64,000 bases of DNA from contig CAYXMQ010000003.1 in assembly GCA_964466195.1 (NCBI GenBank), forward strand, positions 62,001-126,000. Reading direction: 5' to 3'. The position numbers were made by a program, and so were the translations under genes. Within the stretch, counting starts at the first letter, position 1; the number at the start of each line of letters is the position of its first letter. Shown here in pieces: positions 9,574 to 18,233 of the stretch. The notes under the pieces were generated by a model, which saw nothing but the letters and a program-made list of their open reading frames with translations, did no database searches and was not told where the DNA came from. Source of the stretch: PFJX01 sp964466195 (lineage in GTDB: Bacteria; Pseudomonadota; Gammaproteobacteria; Burkholderiales; Thiobacillaceae).

Positions 9574-12306
9574 TTACGCGGCTTCGTCGATCAGTCGGTT
9601 GGCGAAGGCGATGAGTTCGTCGATGTCCTGGGGCGGGAACAGGGCTTCGATGCGGGCGATGCGGGATAGCGGCGGTTCACTCAGGGCGGCGCGGGTGATG
9701 CGGCCATGGCGCAATACCGCTGCCTTGACGGCGCGCAGGTAGTTCAACTGGTTGGCGCGCAGATAGCCGTGCTGGGCAATGAAGGCATCGAACGCGGCGT
9801 TGATGCGATCTTCCCGGTTGGGCAGGCGGGCATCCTGACGGAGGATGTGGCGCAGAAAATCCGCCAGGGAGGCGGCGGGGGCCTCGAAGGCGCGGCGTAG
9901 CGTGTCTTCGGTGACGAACAGGTCGGCCTGGTTGAGGGTCTCGCTGATGCGTTCGAGTTCTTCGTCGTCCAGCGTTTCACCGTTTTTGAGCCGGGCCAGT
10001 TCCGGCACTTGCTCGGCCAGGCGGCGTACCAGGGCTTCGACTTGCTCACGGTAGCTGGCGGCGAAGGCGCCTTCGCCGGTGGGGCCGTAGATGATCCAAC
10101 TGCGTTGGGTGATGCTGTCCGGCAGGTTGATTTCCACCGTGTTGCCCGGTGTGGAGACGCGGTAGCGCATCAGGGGGGCGAAGGTGGTTTGCAGCATGGT
10201 CAGCCGTTCTTGATCCAGGTGCTGCCAGAAGCCCGGTGAGCGGACCCAGGCGCGTTGTTCATTGACCTTTTTAACTTCTGGAATGTTGTCGGCCAGGCTG
10301 GCGAGGGCTTCCTGGATGCGTAGGGCCACCTTGGCTTGTTCGCCGGTATCGGCTTTCAGGCAGGCCACGCCGAGGCGTTCGCACCAGATGCGAAACAGCA
10401 GTTCGTCCAGCGCCCAGAATGGGACCAGGCGCATCAAGGGGGCGAGGGCCTTGCCAAGGTGCGAGAGGGTGGATGTGTCAGGGGCGGGCCATTGCCGTAT
10501 CAGGGCATCGAGTTCATCCCAATGCGGGCGGACATCGATACTCTGACGTGGGAGCGCGGCCAGCATGGCTTGCAGGTCTTCGATGATGGGCCGGGTGTCG
10601 TGTTGCTGGGCGTGCAGCAGTTGCCACTTTTCCAGGCGCAGGCGGAACAGGCGCACGGGCAGGGGTTCGCTGGGGTGGTCGGTTTCCCCATCCGGCTTGA
10701 GCTTGAAGCGGGCGAAGTTCTTCCAATGGTCGAGGATGAGGAAGTCTTGCTTGGCCGTGCCGGTGGCCTTGTCGGTGTGTAAGCGGGTGCCACGACCAAT
10801 CATTTGCCAGAACTTGACCTTGCTGAATATTGGCTTGGCGAACACCAGATTCTGGATGGCGGGGATGTCGACGCCGGTGTCGAGCATGTCCACCGAGATG
10901 GCGACGCGGGGCATGGTCTTGAATTTGAAGTCGTCCAGGGTGGCATCGGCCCGCTCCATGTGGCTGTCGATGATCTCGGCCAGGCCTTGGCGCTGCCATT
11001 CCGGGTAGAGGCGATTGAAGCTCTCATAGAGCCGTTTGGCGTGGGCGTGGCTGACCGCGAAGACGATGGATTTGTGCGGCAGACCCCGGATGTCCTTGCG
11101 GGATTTGTCCATGAATTCCCGCACCATGGCATCGGTAGTGCCCTGGTTGATGATGCTTTTCTCGATTTCGCTGCCGTCGAAATTGAGTTCGTCCGGGTCC
11201 ACACCTTGATCCCGCGCCATTTGCTTCAGGGTTTCCGGCAGCGCGTCGCCCTGGATGCCTTTGAGCTGGAAATTGGTCTGGGCATCCAGCACCCGGTAAT
11301 TGACCAGATTGCCGTCGGCGATGGCCTGTTCGTAGCTGTAGTAGTAGCTGGGGGCGCCGTCGCCACAGTCGAACAGTTCGAAAGTGTTGTGGTCGATGTA
11401 GTCGGTGGGCGTGGCGGTGAGGCCGAGTTGGATGGCGTCGAAATGGTCGAACAGGGCCTTGTAGCGCTGGTAGATGGAGCGGTGGCTTTCATCCGCGACG
11501 ATCAGGTCGTAGTAACCGACGGATAGCCGTTGGTAGACCTGCATCATGCTGGGGTAGGTGGAGAACTGGATGCGGGCGCCGGAGGTATCACCGCCTTCGA
11601 TGCGGGCCAGGCTTTCGTTGGGCAGGTGGGTCTTGAACTCGCGCATGGCCTGACGTACCAGTTCGCGCCGGTCAGCCAGGAACAACACGCGCTGGACCCG
11701 CTTGGCTCTCAGCAGGGCATCCACCAGGGCAATGGTGGTGCGGGTCTTGCCTGTGCCGGTGGCCATGACCAGCAGGAAACGGCGCTTGGCGGCGTCTATG
11801 CCTTCGGTGACGCGGCGGATGGCTTCGTTTTGATAGTCGCGCCCGGCGATGTCAGCGTTGATGGCAATGGTGTCGAGTGGTTCGGCATGGCGCTGTTGAT
11901 GCCGTAGGCGTTCCAGATCGTCGCGGCTATAGAAACCGGCGATCTTCCTGGGTGGGTAGCGGCCCCGGTCCCAGAACTGGATGGTCTTGCCGTTGGTGAG
12001 AAAGATGAAGGGGTCTTGGCCGAAGCGGGCCTTGATGCGGTCGGCGTAGTCAGAGGCCTGGCGCTTGCCGGCGAGTTCATCGCGGCTGCTGCGTTTGGCC
12101 TCGACGATGGCAATGGGTTTGCCATCCGCGCCCAGCAGAGCGTAATCGGCGAATTCGGGCGTATTGCCCAAGTTGGGCGAGCCTTGTTGGGCGGTGAGGA
12201 CGAATTCCTCGATCAGGGTGCGCCGCGATGAGCTCCAACCTGCGCGAGCTAAATCCTGGTCGATCAGGTGAGTGCGGGTTTGTTGCTCTGTATTGAATTG
12301 ACTCAC
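9574..12306 (-). CDS. hsdR: Type I restriction enzyme endonuclease/translocase subunit HsdR
   Basis: A 910-residue motor and nuclease subunit. The N-terminal nuclease has the D...ExK pattern ADYALLGADGKPIAIVEAKR. The SF2 motor follows: Walker A MATGTGKT near residue 181, motif II DESH (LIVADESHRS), LGLTATP motif III, and motif VI in MIGRGTRL. It translocates DNA and cuts unmethylated sites at a distance. The start is GTG at 12306-12304, leading MSQFNTEQQTRTHLID; there is no better start and no strong ribosome binding site. It is the first gene of the island's operon, with the likely promoter in the gap to 12420. Confidence 0.95.
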   Translation of the reverse strand: MSQFNTEQQTRTHLIDQDLARAGWSSSRRTLIEEFVLTAQQGSPNLGNTPEFADYALLGADGKPIAIVEAKRSSRDELAGKRQASDYADRIKARFGQDPFIFLTNGKTIQFWDRGRYPPRKIAGFYSRDDLERLRHQQRHAEPLDTIAINADIAGRDYQNEAIRRVTEGIDAAKRRFLLVMATGTGKTRTTIALVDALLRAKRVQRVLFLADRRELVRQAMREFKTHLPNESLARIEGGDTSGARIQFSTYPSMMQVYQRLSVGYYDLIVADESHRSIYQRYKALFDHFDAIQLGLTATPTDYIDHNTFELFDCGDGAPSYYYSYEQAIADGNLVNYRVLDAQTNFQLKGIQGDALPETLKQMARDQGVDPDELNFDGSEIEKSIINQGTTDAMVREFMDKSRKDIRGLPHKSIVFAVSHAHAKRLYESFNRLYPEWQRQGLAEIIDSHMERADATLDDFKFKTMPRVAISVDMLDTGVDIPAIQNLVFAKPIFSKVKFWQMIGRGTRLHTDKATGTAKQDFLILDHWKNFARFKLKPDGETDHPSEPLPVRLFRLRLEKWQLLHAQQHDTRPIIEDLQAMLAALPRQSIDVRPHWDELDALIRQWPAPDTSTLSHLGKALAPLMRLVPFWALDELLFRIWCERLGVACLKADTGEQAKVALRIQEALASLADNIPEVKKVNEQRAWVRSPGFWQHLDQERLTMLQTTFAPLMRYRVSTPGNTVEINLPDSITQRSWIIYGPTGEGAFAASYREQVEALVRRLAEQVPELARLKNGETLDDEELERISETLNQADLFVTEDTLRRAFEAPAASLADFLRHILRQDARLPNREDRINAAFDAFIAQHGYLRANQLNYLRAVKAAVLRHGRITRAALSEPPLSRIARIEALFPPQDIDELIAFANRLIDEAA

Positions 12307-12319
12307 TGGATTTGTCGGT

Positions 12320-12365
12320 TCCGCCCTGTTTGGCGGACTTTATAGCGTGAATGGAGCTTGTTCAA
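12320..12365 (-). promoter_or_regulatory. Possible hsdR promoter with an overlapping inverted repeat
   Basis: On the minus strand TTGAAC (12365-12360) and TATAAA (12344-12339) are separated by 15 bases, a short but possible sigma-70 spacing. The inverted repeat TCCGCC (12320-12325) and GGCGGA (12332-12337) lies where transcription would start, so it could be an operator or a 5'-leader hairpin. No regulator gene is visible in the island. Confidence 0.35.
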
Positions 12366-12423
12366 TGTGCATCTTCAAAGCTAACCCCAGTTCGCATGAG
12401 CAGAGCTGAGATGTTGGTCAGGT

Positions 12424-12661
12424 GTGTTCGCCCTGTTTATCAACCAAATCGGCGACGTCGTGGTGTTCCACGCCTTGGCCGAGCAGCACATCGCCGGCAT
12501 CGCTCGCATCCAGCTGCATTATCTGGAGCAGCGCGTGGCGCAAATGGACATGAAGCTGGAAGTATCTGACGCCGCGCTGATGGAACTGGCGCGCGAAGGC
12601 CCGCTCTACGGCGCACGGCCGCATCGTGTTTGAGCAGGTCATCAAGGTGGAAGCGGTTTGA
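12424..12661 (+). pseudogene. Decayed second copy of the ClpB 3' end flanking the defence island
   Basis: In the plus frame from 12424 the translation LFINQIGDVVVFHALAEQHI continues through a stretch ending KLEVSDAALMELA and YGARP, which matches the D2 end of ClpB and parallels the intact copy at 2-235. After GARP the sequence jumps: a one-base frame change and loss of about 100 bases join it to RIVFEQVIKVEAV and a TGA at 12659-12661, equivalent to GRFTFENVIEAEAA and the stop in the intact copy. The two copies are clearly similar but diverged in many codons, so this is not a recent duplication. No start codon or upstream ClpB sequence is present. I interpret it as a relic left at the far side of an insertion at the clpB 3' end. 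Confidence 0.8.
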
Positions 12662-12707
12662 GCTGCCGGATCGGCCGGCGCCGGTTAAATCGCAATCATG
12701 GCAGGGC

Positions 12708-14336
12708 CTAGGTCCGGAAGCGCTCGATCTGGCCGCGCATGCCTGCGGCCAGGCCGCGCAGTTTTTGCGCCGACTGGCTGGACTGGCCGGCGCCGGCGCT
12801 GTTTTCCTCGGCAGCCTGCGCGACTCGCTCGACCTGCTGGGCAATCGAGGTGCTGGCCATGCCCTGCTCGGCGATGGCGGCCGAAATCTCATTCATGACG
12901 CCGCTGACTTCGCCGGTGGCGGCGCGGATCGAGGTGATGGCCTGACCCGCCTGTTCGGCCAGCTCGGTGCCGCGGCCGACCTGCGCCACGGCTTCGTGCA
13001 TGGTGCCGACCGCCGATTGGGCGCTGCCCTGGATGGCGCCGATCATGGCGCCGATCTCGCCGGTGGCCTGGGTGGTGCGCTCGGCTAGTTTGCGTACCTC
13101 GTCGGCGACCACGGCGAAGCCGCGGCCGGCTTCGCCGGCGCGGGCGGCTTCGATGGCCGCGTTGAGCGCCAGCAGATTGGTTTGGTCGGCCACATCGCCG
13201 ATGGTTTTCACGATGGACGAGATCCGATCGGATTGCTCGCCGAGGGCGGCGATGGCGTCGGCCACGTTATGCACGGACTTGCCGATGCGCTTCATTTCGG
13301 TGACGGCGTCATCAATGACGGCGCCGCCATCCTTGGACAGTTCGCCGGCGCGCTGGGCGATCTCCTGGGCTTGCCTGGCGCTGTCGGCGACGTGGTTGAT
13401 GCTGACGGTCATCTGTTCGACGGCGGCGGCCATGGAGGACACCGATTCGGCGGCGGCGGCCGAACCCTGGGCCGACTTCTGCGCTGCATCGGCGACGGTC
13501 GCAGCGGCGGCGTCGACTTGATCGACGGCGCCGCGCAATTCCTGGACGGTGGCCTTGAGGCCTTGCTGCATGCTCTGCATCGAGGCCATCATGCTGCCGC
13601 CGTCGCCGGAACGAACGCTGAGCGGACGCGTGAAGTCGCCCTGGGCGATGGTCTGCGCGACCGCGGCCGCTTCCTCGGGCTCGCCGCCCAACTGGCCGAC
13701 CAGCTTGCGGGTGATCAGCCAGGAGGTGACAGCGGCGGCGGCGACGCCGAGCAGCAACAAGACGATCATCACCGTCTGTGCCGTTGCGGCGGCTTCCTCG
13801 GCCAATTTGCCCTCTTTGACCGCCGACTCGGTCTGGAAGGCGATCAATGCATCCAGGGTGGCGATATAGGGGTTCTGCACGGCGCGCAGCTTGGCCAGCA
13901 AATTCGGGCCCGAAGCCTCCGTGGCGCCGGCTTGCAGTTCCTGCATGATTTCGTCCACCGCCTTCAGGTAGGCGGTGCGCGCCTCGATGACCTCGGCCAG
14001 GAATTGCTTGCCCGTTCCGGACTTGACGCTGTCCTCGAGCTTCTTGAGGTTCTCGGCGATGACGGGCCGGCTCTCGGTAACCCGCTTGAGTTCCTTGCCG
14101 ACGGAAGCCGGGTCTTTGTCGATCAAGGCGTTGCGCAAGGCGCGGGCCTGGATGTTGACCTGGCGGATGATGTTGTTGGCCCAGATGGTCTTGGGCATCC
14201 GATCTTCGGTCACCTTGGTGATCTTGCTATCGAGGTTTTGGATATTCACCACGCCGACGAGGCCGACGACGATCATGACCAGCACCACTACCCCGAAACC
14301 CAGCGCGAGACGAGTTCCAACCTTCATCGATGCCAT
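12708..14336 (-). CDS. Methyl-accepting chemotaxis protein (4HB sensor, HAMP, MA domain)
   Basis: A 542-residue chemoreceptor. A first membrane helix (residues about 8-30, LGFGVVVLVMIVVGLVGVV) precedes a periplasmic four-helix bundle that includes the 4HB_MCP hallmark region near residues 35-85. A second membrane helix (near 188-208) leads to a HAMP domain and the long cytoplasmic coiled-coil hairpin whose tip reads RISSIVKTIGDVADQTNLLA and the EAARAGEAGRGFAVVADEVR motif. Glu/Gln-rich methylation helices are present. There is no CheR-binding pentapeptide; the protein ends ERFRT. I start it at 14336 because GGAGAA lies six bases upstream; another ATG is at 14351. No other chemotaxis genes are nearby. 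Confidence 0.93.
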   Translation of the reverse strand: MASMKVGTRLALGFGVVVLVMIVVGLVGVVNIQNLDSKITKVTEDRMPKTIWANNIIRQVNIQARALRNALIDKDPASVGKELKRVTESRPVIAENLKKLEDSVKSGTGKQFLAEVIEARTAYLKAVDEIMQELQAGATEASGPNLLAKLRAVQNPYIATLDALIAFQTESAVKEGKLAEEAAATAQTVMIVLLLLGVAAAAVTSWLITRKLVGQLGGEPEEAAAVAQTIAQGDFTRPLSVRSGDGGSMMASMQSMQQGLKATVQELRGAVDQVDAAAATVADAAQKSAQGSAAAAESVSSMAAAVEQMTVSINHVADSARQAQEIAQRAGELSKDGGAVIDDAVTEMKRIGKSVHNVADAIAALGEQSDRISSIVKTIGDVADQTNLLALNAAIEAARAGEAGRGFAVVADEVRKLAERTTQATGEIGAMIGAIQGSAQSAVGTMHEAVAQVGRGTELAEQAGQAITSIRAATGEVSGVMNEISAAIAEQGMASTSIAQQVERVAQAAEENSAGAGQSSQSAQKLRGLAAGMRGQIERFRT

Positions 14337-14565
14337 TTTGCTTCTCCCCATGCCCGTATTTGCATGAACGCGGGCTCTCTATTGAACGAATTTTCTGTTG
14401 CTCCTCGCTTCTCCCGCGATCCTGCTAGCGGGCGTTACGTCAGCAATATGCTAGCGCATGACGATGTCGCTTGTGTGGGTATTCGTTCTTTGTGTAGCTG
14501 CGTGCGACGCCTATTCGGGCCGTTCGCTGCGCCGGTCGCGTCGGTCTGTCGCGCGAGGAGCAACC

Positions 14566-14670
14566 ATGACGGAGACGACTCAAGTTGCGGAAACCCAAGT
14601 GCTGTTTGAACCTGTCCGCAGCGCGCTGAAGGACTTGCCGGTGATCGAGAGGAAACGGTTCGGCGGCTGA
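14566..14670 (+). CDS. Possible 34-residue protein of unknown function
   Basis: ATG at 14566 is preceded by GAGGAG at a good spacing and opens a 34-codon frame ending TGA at 14668-14670 (begins MTETTQVAETQV, ends ERKRFGG). I recognise no family. The gap between the chemoreceptor and the SoxY-like gene (14352-14790) holds nothing else I can support, so this may be chance. Confidence 0.25.
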   Translation: MTETTQVAETQVLFEPVRSALKDLPVIERKRFGG

Positions 14671-14790
14671 GTGCGCTATGTGCAACCGGCGCGCAACTGA
14701 TTTCGCAGCCGCCCGCCTGATTAAGGCCGCCTGCCGGCTCGGCGTGGGATGATGCTTGCCCCGAATATTTCAGCAAAGCCGGAGCAAATC

Positions 14791-15252
14791 ATGAACCCAA
14801 CCAGACGCACTATCCTGCGCGCAACAGTTTCGAGCGCAGTGCTCTCGGTTGCGGCGGCGGCCGGGCTCTTGCGCCCCGGCAGCGTGCAGGCTTCCAGTCT
14901 GGCGCGCGGCTTGTCCAATTCCTTGCAGGCATTGCGGAGCCATTCGCCGATTCCGTCCGATGCGATCCAGCTCAAGGCGCCGGATATTGCGGTCGATGGC
15001 GCGATGGTGTTTATCGATTTCGCCTGTGCGTTGCCCGAAGTCGAGGCTTTGATGGTGTTTGTGGACAGAAATCCGCAACCGCTGGTCGCTGCTTTTCAGA
15101 TCGCTCCGGAAGTGGTTCCGGCGCTGCAAATGCGCATCAAGGTTTCTCAAACCGCCCAGGTCTGGGTGGTTGCCCGCAGCGCCGGGCAGTTCTACAAGGC
15201 GGCGAAAACGGTCAAGGTGACGGTCGGCGGTTGCGGGAGCGGTTTGAACTGA
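14791..15252 (+). CDS. soxY: SoxY-like sulfur-carrier protein without SoxZ partner
   Basis: A 153-residue exported protein resembling SoxY, the periplasmic carrier on which thiosulfate and other sulfur species are bound through a C-terminal cysteine during Sox oxidation. The Tat signal is clear: RRTILRATVS then a hydrophobic run and VQASS near residue 32-36. The C-terminus has VGGCG with Cys148, the carrier cysteine motif, but followed by SGLN; classical SoxY ends in GGCGG, so the arm is extended by about three residues. The ATG at 14791 follows CGGAGCA and is preferred over 14749. SoxZ, the obligate partner, is not adjacent and no other sox gene is in the window. It may be a remnant or a SoxY homologue with another role. 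Confidence 0.75.
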   Translation: MNPTRRTILRATVSSAVLSVAAAAGLLRPGSVQASSLARGLSNSLQALRSHSPIPSDAIQLKAPDIAVDGAMVFIDFACALPEVEALMVFVDRNPQPLVAAFQIAPEVVPALQMRIKVSQTAQVWVVARSAGQFYKAAKTVKVTVGGCGSGLN

Positions 15253-15352
15253 TCGATCCAGCCGGCCGAGCTTGACTTTCCGGGCTCTGGCACCTGATTG
15301 CAGCCCGCAGCGTTGGCGTGACTCCCCGTTGCAATGACACAAATCTTGAGGG

Positions 15353-15895
15353 CTAAGTGGCTGTGGTCAGCTTGCCGGCAAATTTGGCCCTTAACTTGGC
15401 CAGTTTCGGTTCGACCACATAGATGCAGTAGGGTTGGCGCGGGTTCTGCTCGTAGTAGCGCTGGTGGTATGCCTCGGCCGGCCAGAATGCCGGGGCTTCG
15501 GTGATTTCCGTAACGATGGGCCGCGCATAGGCGTTTGCCGCGGTCAACTCGGCGATGTAGGCTTCGGCCGCCATTTTTTGCGCCGGCGTGTGCCAGAAAA
15601 TGGCCGAACGGTATTGGCTGCCGACGTCGTTGCCTTGGCGGTTGAGGCTGGTGGGGTCGTGCAGAGCGAAGAAGACTTCCAGCAGTTCGCGGTAGCTGAT
15701 CCGGTCGGCATCAAAGTGGATTTGCACGACTTCAGCGTGGCCGCTGTCGCCGCTGCAGATTTCCTCGTAGGTCGGCTGGACGGATGCGCCGCCCATGTAA
15801 CCCGAGATGGCCTGTTGCACGCCTTCGAGCCGGTTGTAGGCGGTTTCCAGGCACCAGAAGCAGCCGCCGGCGAGTGTTGCGATTTGTGTGTTCAT
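15353..15895 (-). CDS. msrA: Peptide-methionine (S)-S-oxide reductase MsrA
   Basis: A 180-residue MsrA, which reduces methionine S-sulfoxide in proteins using thioredoxin. The catalytic GCFWC motif is at residues 11-15 and the family's SGYMGG, SGDSGHAEVV, and GNDVGSQYRS segments follow. No signal peptide, so it acts in the cytoplasm. It stands alone between soxY and the HD-GYP gene. The presence of an extremely methionine-rich exported protein 11 kb away is worth noting but the enzyme is in the wrong compartment to repair it directly. Confidence 0.96.
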   Translation of the reverse strand: MNTQIATLAGGCFWCLETAYNRLEGVQQAISGYMGGASVQPTYEEICSGDSGHAEVVQIHFDADRISYRELLEVFFALHDPTSLNRQGNDVGSQYRSAIFWHTPAQKMAAEAYIAELTAANAYARPIVTEITEAPAFWPAEAYHQRYYEQNPRQPYCIYVVEPKLAKLRAKFAGKLTTAT

Positions 15896-15992
15896 GCGTG
15901 TTTCCTCGGTAGATGGCTTGGATTTGAGTGCGTGTTTGCACTCAGGTTCTGGCGTTATCCGCCGATAACGCGCTTTCCTTTTCCGCTTTTTG

Positions 15993-17291
15993 ATGTGGCA
16001 TATGAATCCGGGTGATCAGCGTATTGCAATTGACCAGGTCAGGGTCGGCGTGTTCATTCGCCTGGATAGCTGGATGGATCATCCGTTTCTGTTCAGCAGT
16101 TTCAAGATCCGCAACGAAAAACAGTTGCGGGTCTTGCGTTCGCTGGGTTTGAGTGAAGTGGTCTATGCGCCGGGGAAAAGCGATGTGGCGCCGTTGCCGC
16201 CGCCGAAGCCGGATGCGCCGACAGCGCCGGCGGCGGAGATCGACCCCGAAGTGGTGGCGATGATGCAGGCCATGCGGGAAGAGAAACGTGCGCGCCGCGA
16301 AAAAATTTCACGGCAGCGCGAAGCATATGGTCGTTGCGAGAAGCAGTTCGTCGGCAGCATCGCGACGGTGAAAAATCTGCTGCGCAATCTGTTCGCACGG
16401 CCGCAGGAGTCGATTGAACAGGCGCAGACGCTGATCGTCGAGATGGTCGATTCGATGCTGGCCGAGAAGGATGTGCTGATTCATTTGATGAATGCCAAGA
16501 CCGGCGACGAGGGAGCGTATTACCACGCCCTCAATGTCACCATGTTGGCCTTGTTGCTGGGCCGCGAGGCGGGGCTGAAGCCGGCTGACATGTGCGCGCT
16601 GGGTTTGGGTACGCTGTTGCACGACATCGGCAAGGAACGGGTGCCGAGCCAGATTTTGTTGAAGAAGACGGCCTGGACCCGCGCCGAGCGCAACTTCTAT
16701 TTGCAGCATGTGGCTTACGGCGTGGAGTTGGCGTCCAAGCTGGCTGCGCTGCCGGCCGGCGTGATGGAAGTGATTGGGCAGCATCATGAAATGCTCGACG
16801 GCAGCGGTTTTCCCGCCGCTATCGGTGCGGCACGTATCGGCAAACTGGCGCGCATCGCAGCGATCGCCAATGCTTACGACAATGCCTGTAACCGGGTCAA
16901 CCCGGCCGATTCACTGACGCCGGCTCAAGCCTTGTCGGTGATGTTCAAGCGTGATCGGGCCAAGTACGACAGCGAGTTGATGCAGCACTTCGTGCGTTGC
17001 CTGGGGGTTTATCCGCCCGGCAGTGTGGTGCGTCTGAACAATGAGGCGGTCGGCCTGGTGGTCAGCGTCAATCCGAGCCAACTGCTGCACCCCACGTTGC
17101 TGCTGTATGACCCGACGGTGCCGAAGGAAGAGGCTTTGCTGATGGATATGGCCGATATGCCCGGATTGTCGGTGGTCAGCACGATACGGCCGGTCGATTT
17201 GCCGAAGCCGGTGTTCGATTACCTGAGTCCGCGCAGCCGGATCAGCTATTTCAGCGAGTCGACGGCCACGGCGCGACCGCAGGCACGATAG
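15993..17291 (+). CDS. HD-GYP domain cyclic-di-GMP phosphodiesterase with DUF3391
   Basis: A 432-residue predicted c-di-GMP phosphodiesterase. The N-terminus (IDQVRVGVFIRLDSWMDHPF) is a DUF3391 domain. A charged linker follows. The HD-GYP domain contains LLHDIGKERVP for the HD motif and HHEMLDGSGFP, where the usual GYP is GFP, a common variant. Metal-binding histidines HALN, HD, HVAYG and HH are in place. Either ATG, at 15993 or 16002, could start translation; neither has a clear ribosome binding site. It would lower c-di-GMP, a signal also made and broken by the operon at 40-47 kb. Confidence 0.92.
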   Translation: MWHMNPGDQRIAIDQVRVGVFIRLDSWMDHPFLFSSFKIRNEKQLRVLRSLGLSEVVYAPGKSDVAPLPPPKPDAPTAPAAEIDPEVVAMMQAMREEKRARREKISRQREAYGRCEKQFVGSIATVKNLLRNLFARPQESIEQAQTLIVEMVDSMLAEKDVLIHLMNAKTGDEGAYYHALNVTMLALLLGREAGLKPADMCALGLGTLLHDIGKERVPSQILLKKTAWTRAERNFYLQHVAYGVELASKLAALPAGVMEVIGQHHEMLDGSGFPAAIGAARIGKLARIAAIANAYDNACNRVNPADSLTPAQALSVMFKRDRAKYDSELMQHFVRCLGVYPPGSVVRLNNEAVGLVVSVNPSQLLHPTLLLYDPTVPKEEALLMDMADMPGLSVVSTIRPVDLPKPVFDYLSPRSRISYFSESTATARPQAR

Positions 17292-17315
17292 CGCCGCCTA
17301 ATGAGCAATCCGGGT

Positions 17316-17708
17316 TTATGGCTGTGCGGCCTGATTGCGCATATGGTCGGCCACCTTCATGAAGGCTTGATACAGCTCGCCGCGCAGCGTGTCGTCGGCG
17401 ACCACTTCGTCCAGCGCCAATTGCATGCAGTGCATCCATTGATCGCGCTCGGATTCGCCGATGGCAAAGGGCAGATGGCGGCGGCGCAGCATCGGGTGGC
17501 CGTGCTTGTCGGTGTAGAGCGGCGGGCCGCCCATCCAACCGGAGAGAAAATCGAACAGTTTCTGGCGTGAACCGCTCAGGTCTTCGGCGTGCAGCTTGCG
17601 GACGCCGTAGGCTTCCGGCAGTTCGTCCATGTGGTCATAAAAGCGCTGGACCAGTTCGTGCACTTTGGCTTCGCCGCCGATGCGCTGGTAATGGGTCTGA
17701 GGGAGCAT
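17316..17708 (-). CDS. Group II truncated haemoglobin
   Basis: A 130-residue 2/2 haemoglobin of group II (trHbO/YjbI type). The family features visible are YQRIGGEAKVHELVQRFYDHM at the B helix (Tyr-B10 region, FY), a WMGGPPLY E-F loop, the proximal histidine in GHPMLRRRHLPF, and W in RDQWMHCM at the G helix. Such proteins bind oxygen or nitric oxide. It converges with the HD-GYP gene, whose stop is 24 bases away. The 168 bases upstream, to the NifX-like gene, show no feature I can name. Confidence 0.93.
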   Translation of the reverse strand: MLPQTHYQRIGGEAKVHELVQRFYDHMDELPEAYGVRKLHAEDLSGSRQKLFDFLSGWMGGPPLYTDKHGHPMLRRRHLPFAIGESERDQWMHCMQLALDEVVADDTLRGELYQAFMKVADHMRNQAAQP

Positions 17709-17876
17709 AGGTGTTCGATCTTAACGGGCGGCTGAAATTGCTCGGGCCACGCCTTTCACAACTGCGCTTGGCCCGACGTAACTGGGACGAGGAGGGTAGC
17801 AGTTTTTTGGCTACGGCCCGATGCCGGAAGCGGCCGGATTGTCGCTTGGCAAGCATTTCAGGCCGGCCTCCGGCGC

Positions 17877-18233
17877 TTAATGGCGGTGACTGGGCCTCTG
17901 GCTGGAAGCCTCCAGATCGATTTCGTCCAGTGTGCCATTGAGCCACGCGTTGACCGCGCGATCGGGATCGGTCTCGAGAGTGGTCACCGCCTGAATGGCG
18001 TGTTGTTTCAAGCGGTAGCGTAATTCCCTGGCTACGCTGGCGGCAATCAGCACGTTGATGTCCCTCATCTGGGGCGGCAAGTTGAGTTCGTGGAAACGCT
18101 GCCCGGCGGGGAGCTCAACCAGTTGCTTGGCAACGACATCGTAATATTCAGTCTGATATATCCAGAATCTGGCGCAACAGCCGGCATGGCCGCTGACGGT
18201 GCTGTCGTTTTCGCTGGTGACGGCGATTTTCAT
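17877..18233 (-). CDS. NifX/NifB-type dinitrogenase iron-molybdenum cofactor family protein
   Basis: A 118-residue protein of the NifB/NifX domain family. MKIAVTSENDSTVSGHAGCCARFWIY is the typical opening strand and glycine loop, and INVLIAASVARELRYRLKQHAIQAV gives the second half of the RNase H-like fold. The family binds iron-molybdenum or other Fe-S-Mo clusters, but many members sit outside nitrogen fixation. No nif gene occurs in the window. The C-terminus ends SHRH. Function here is unknown; a cluster or metal carrier role is inference. Confidence 0.85.
   Translation of the reverse strand: MKIAVTSENDSTVSGHAGCCARFWIYQTEYYDVVAKQLVELPAGQRFHELNLPPQMRDINVLIAASVARELRYRLKQHAIQAVTTLETDPDRAVNAWLNGTLDEIDLEASSQRPSHRH

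Noticed and set aside
13182..14609. 475-codon plus-strand frame opposite the chemoreceptor
   Set aside because: It is low-complexity and antisense to a clear MCP.
15353..15895. MsrA as the repair partner of the Met-rich protein
   Set aside because: It is cytoplasmic and 11 kb away in a separate unit; an exported MsrP would be needed.
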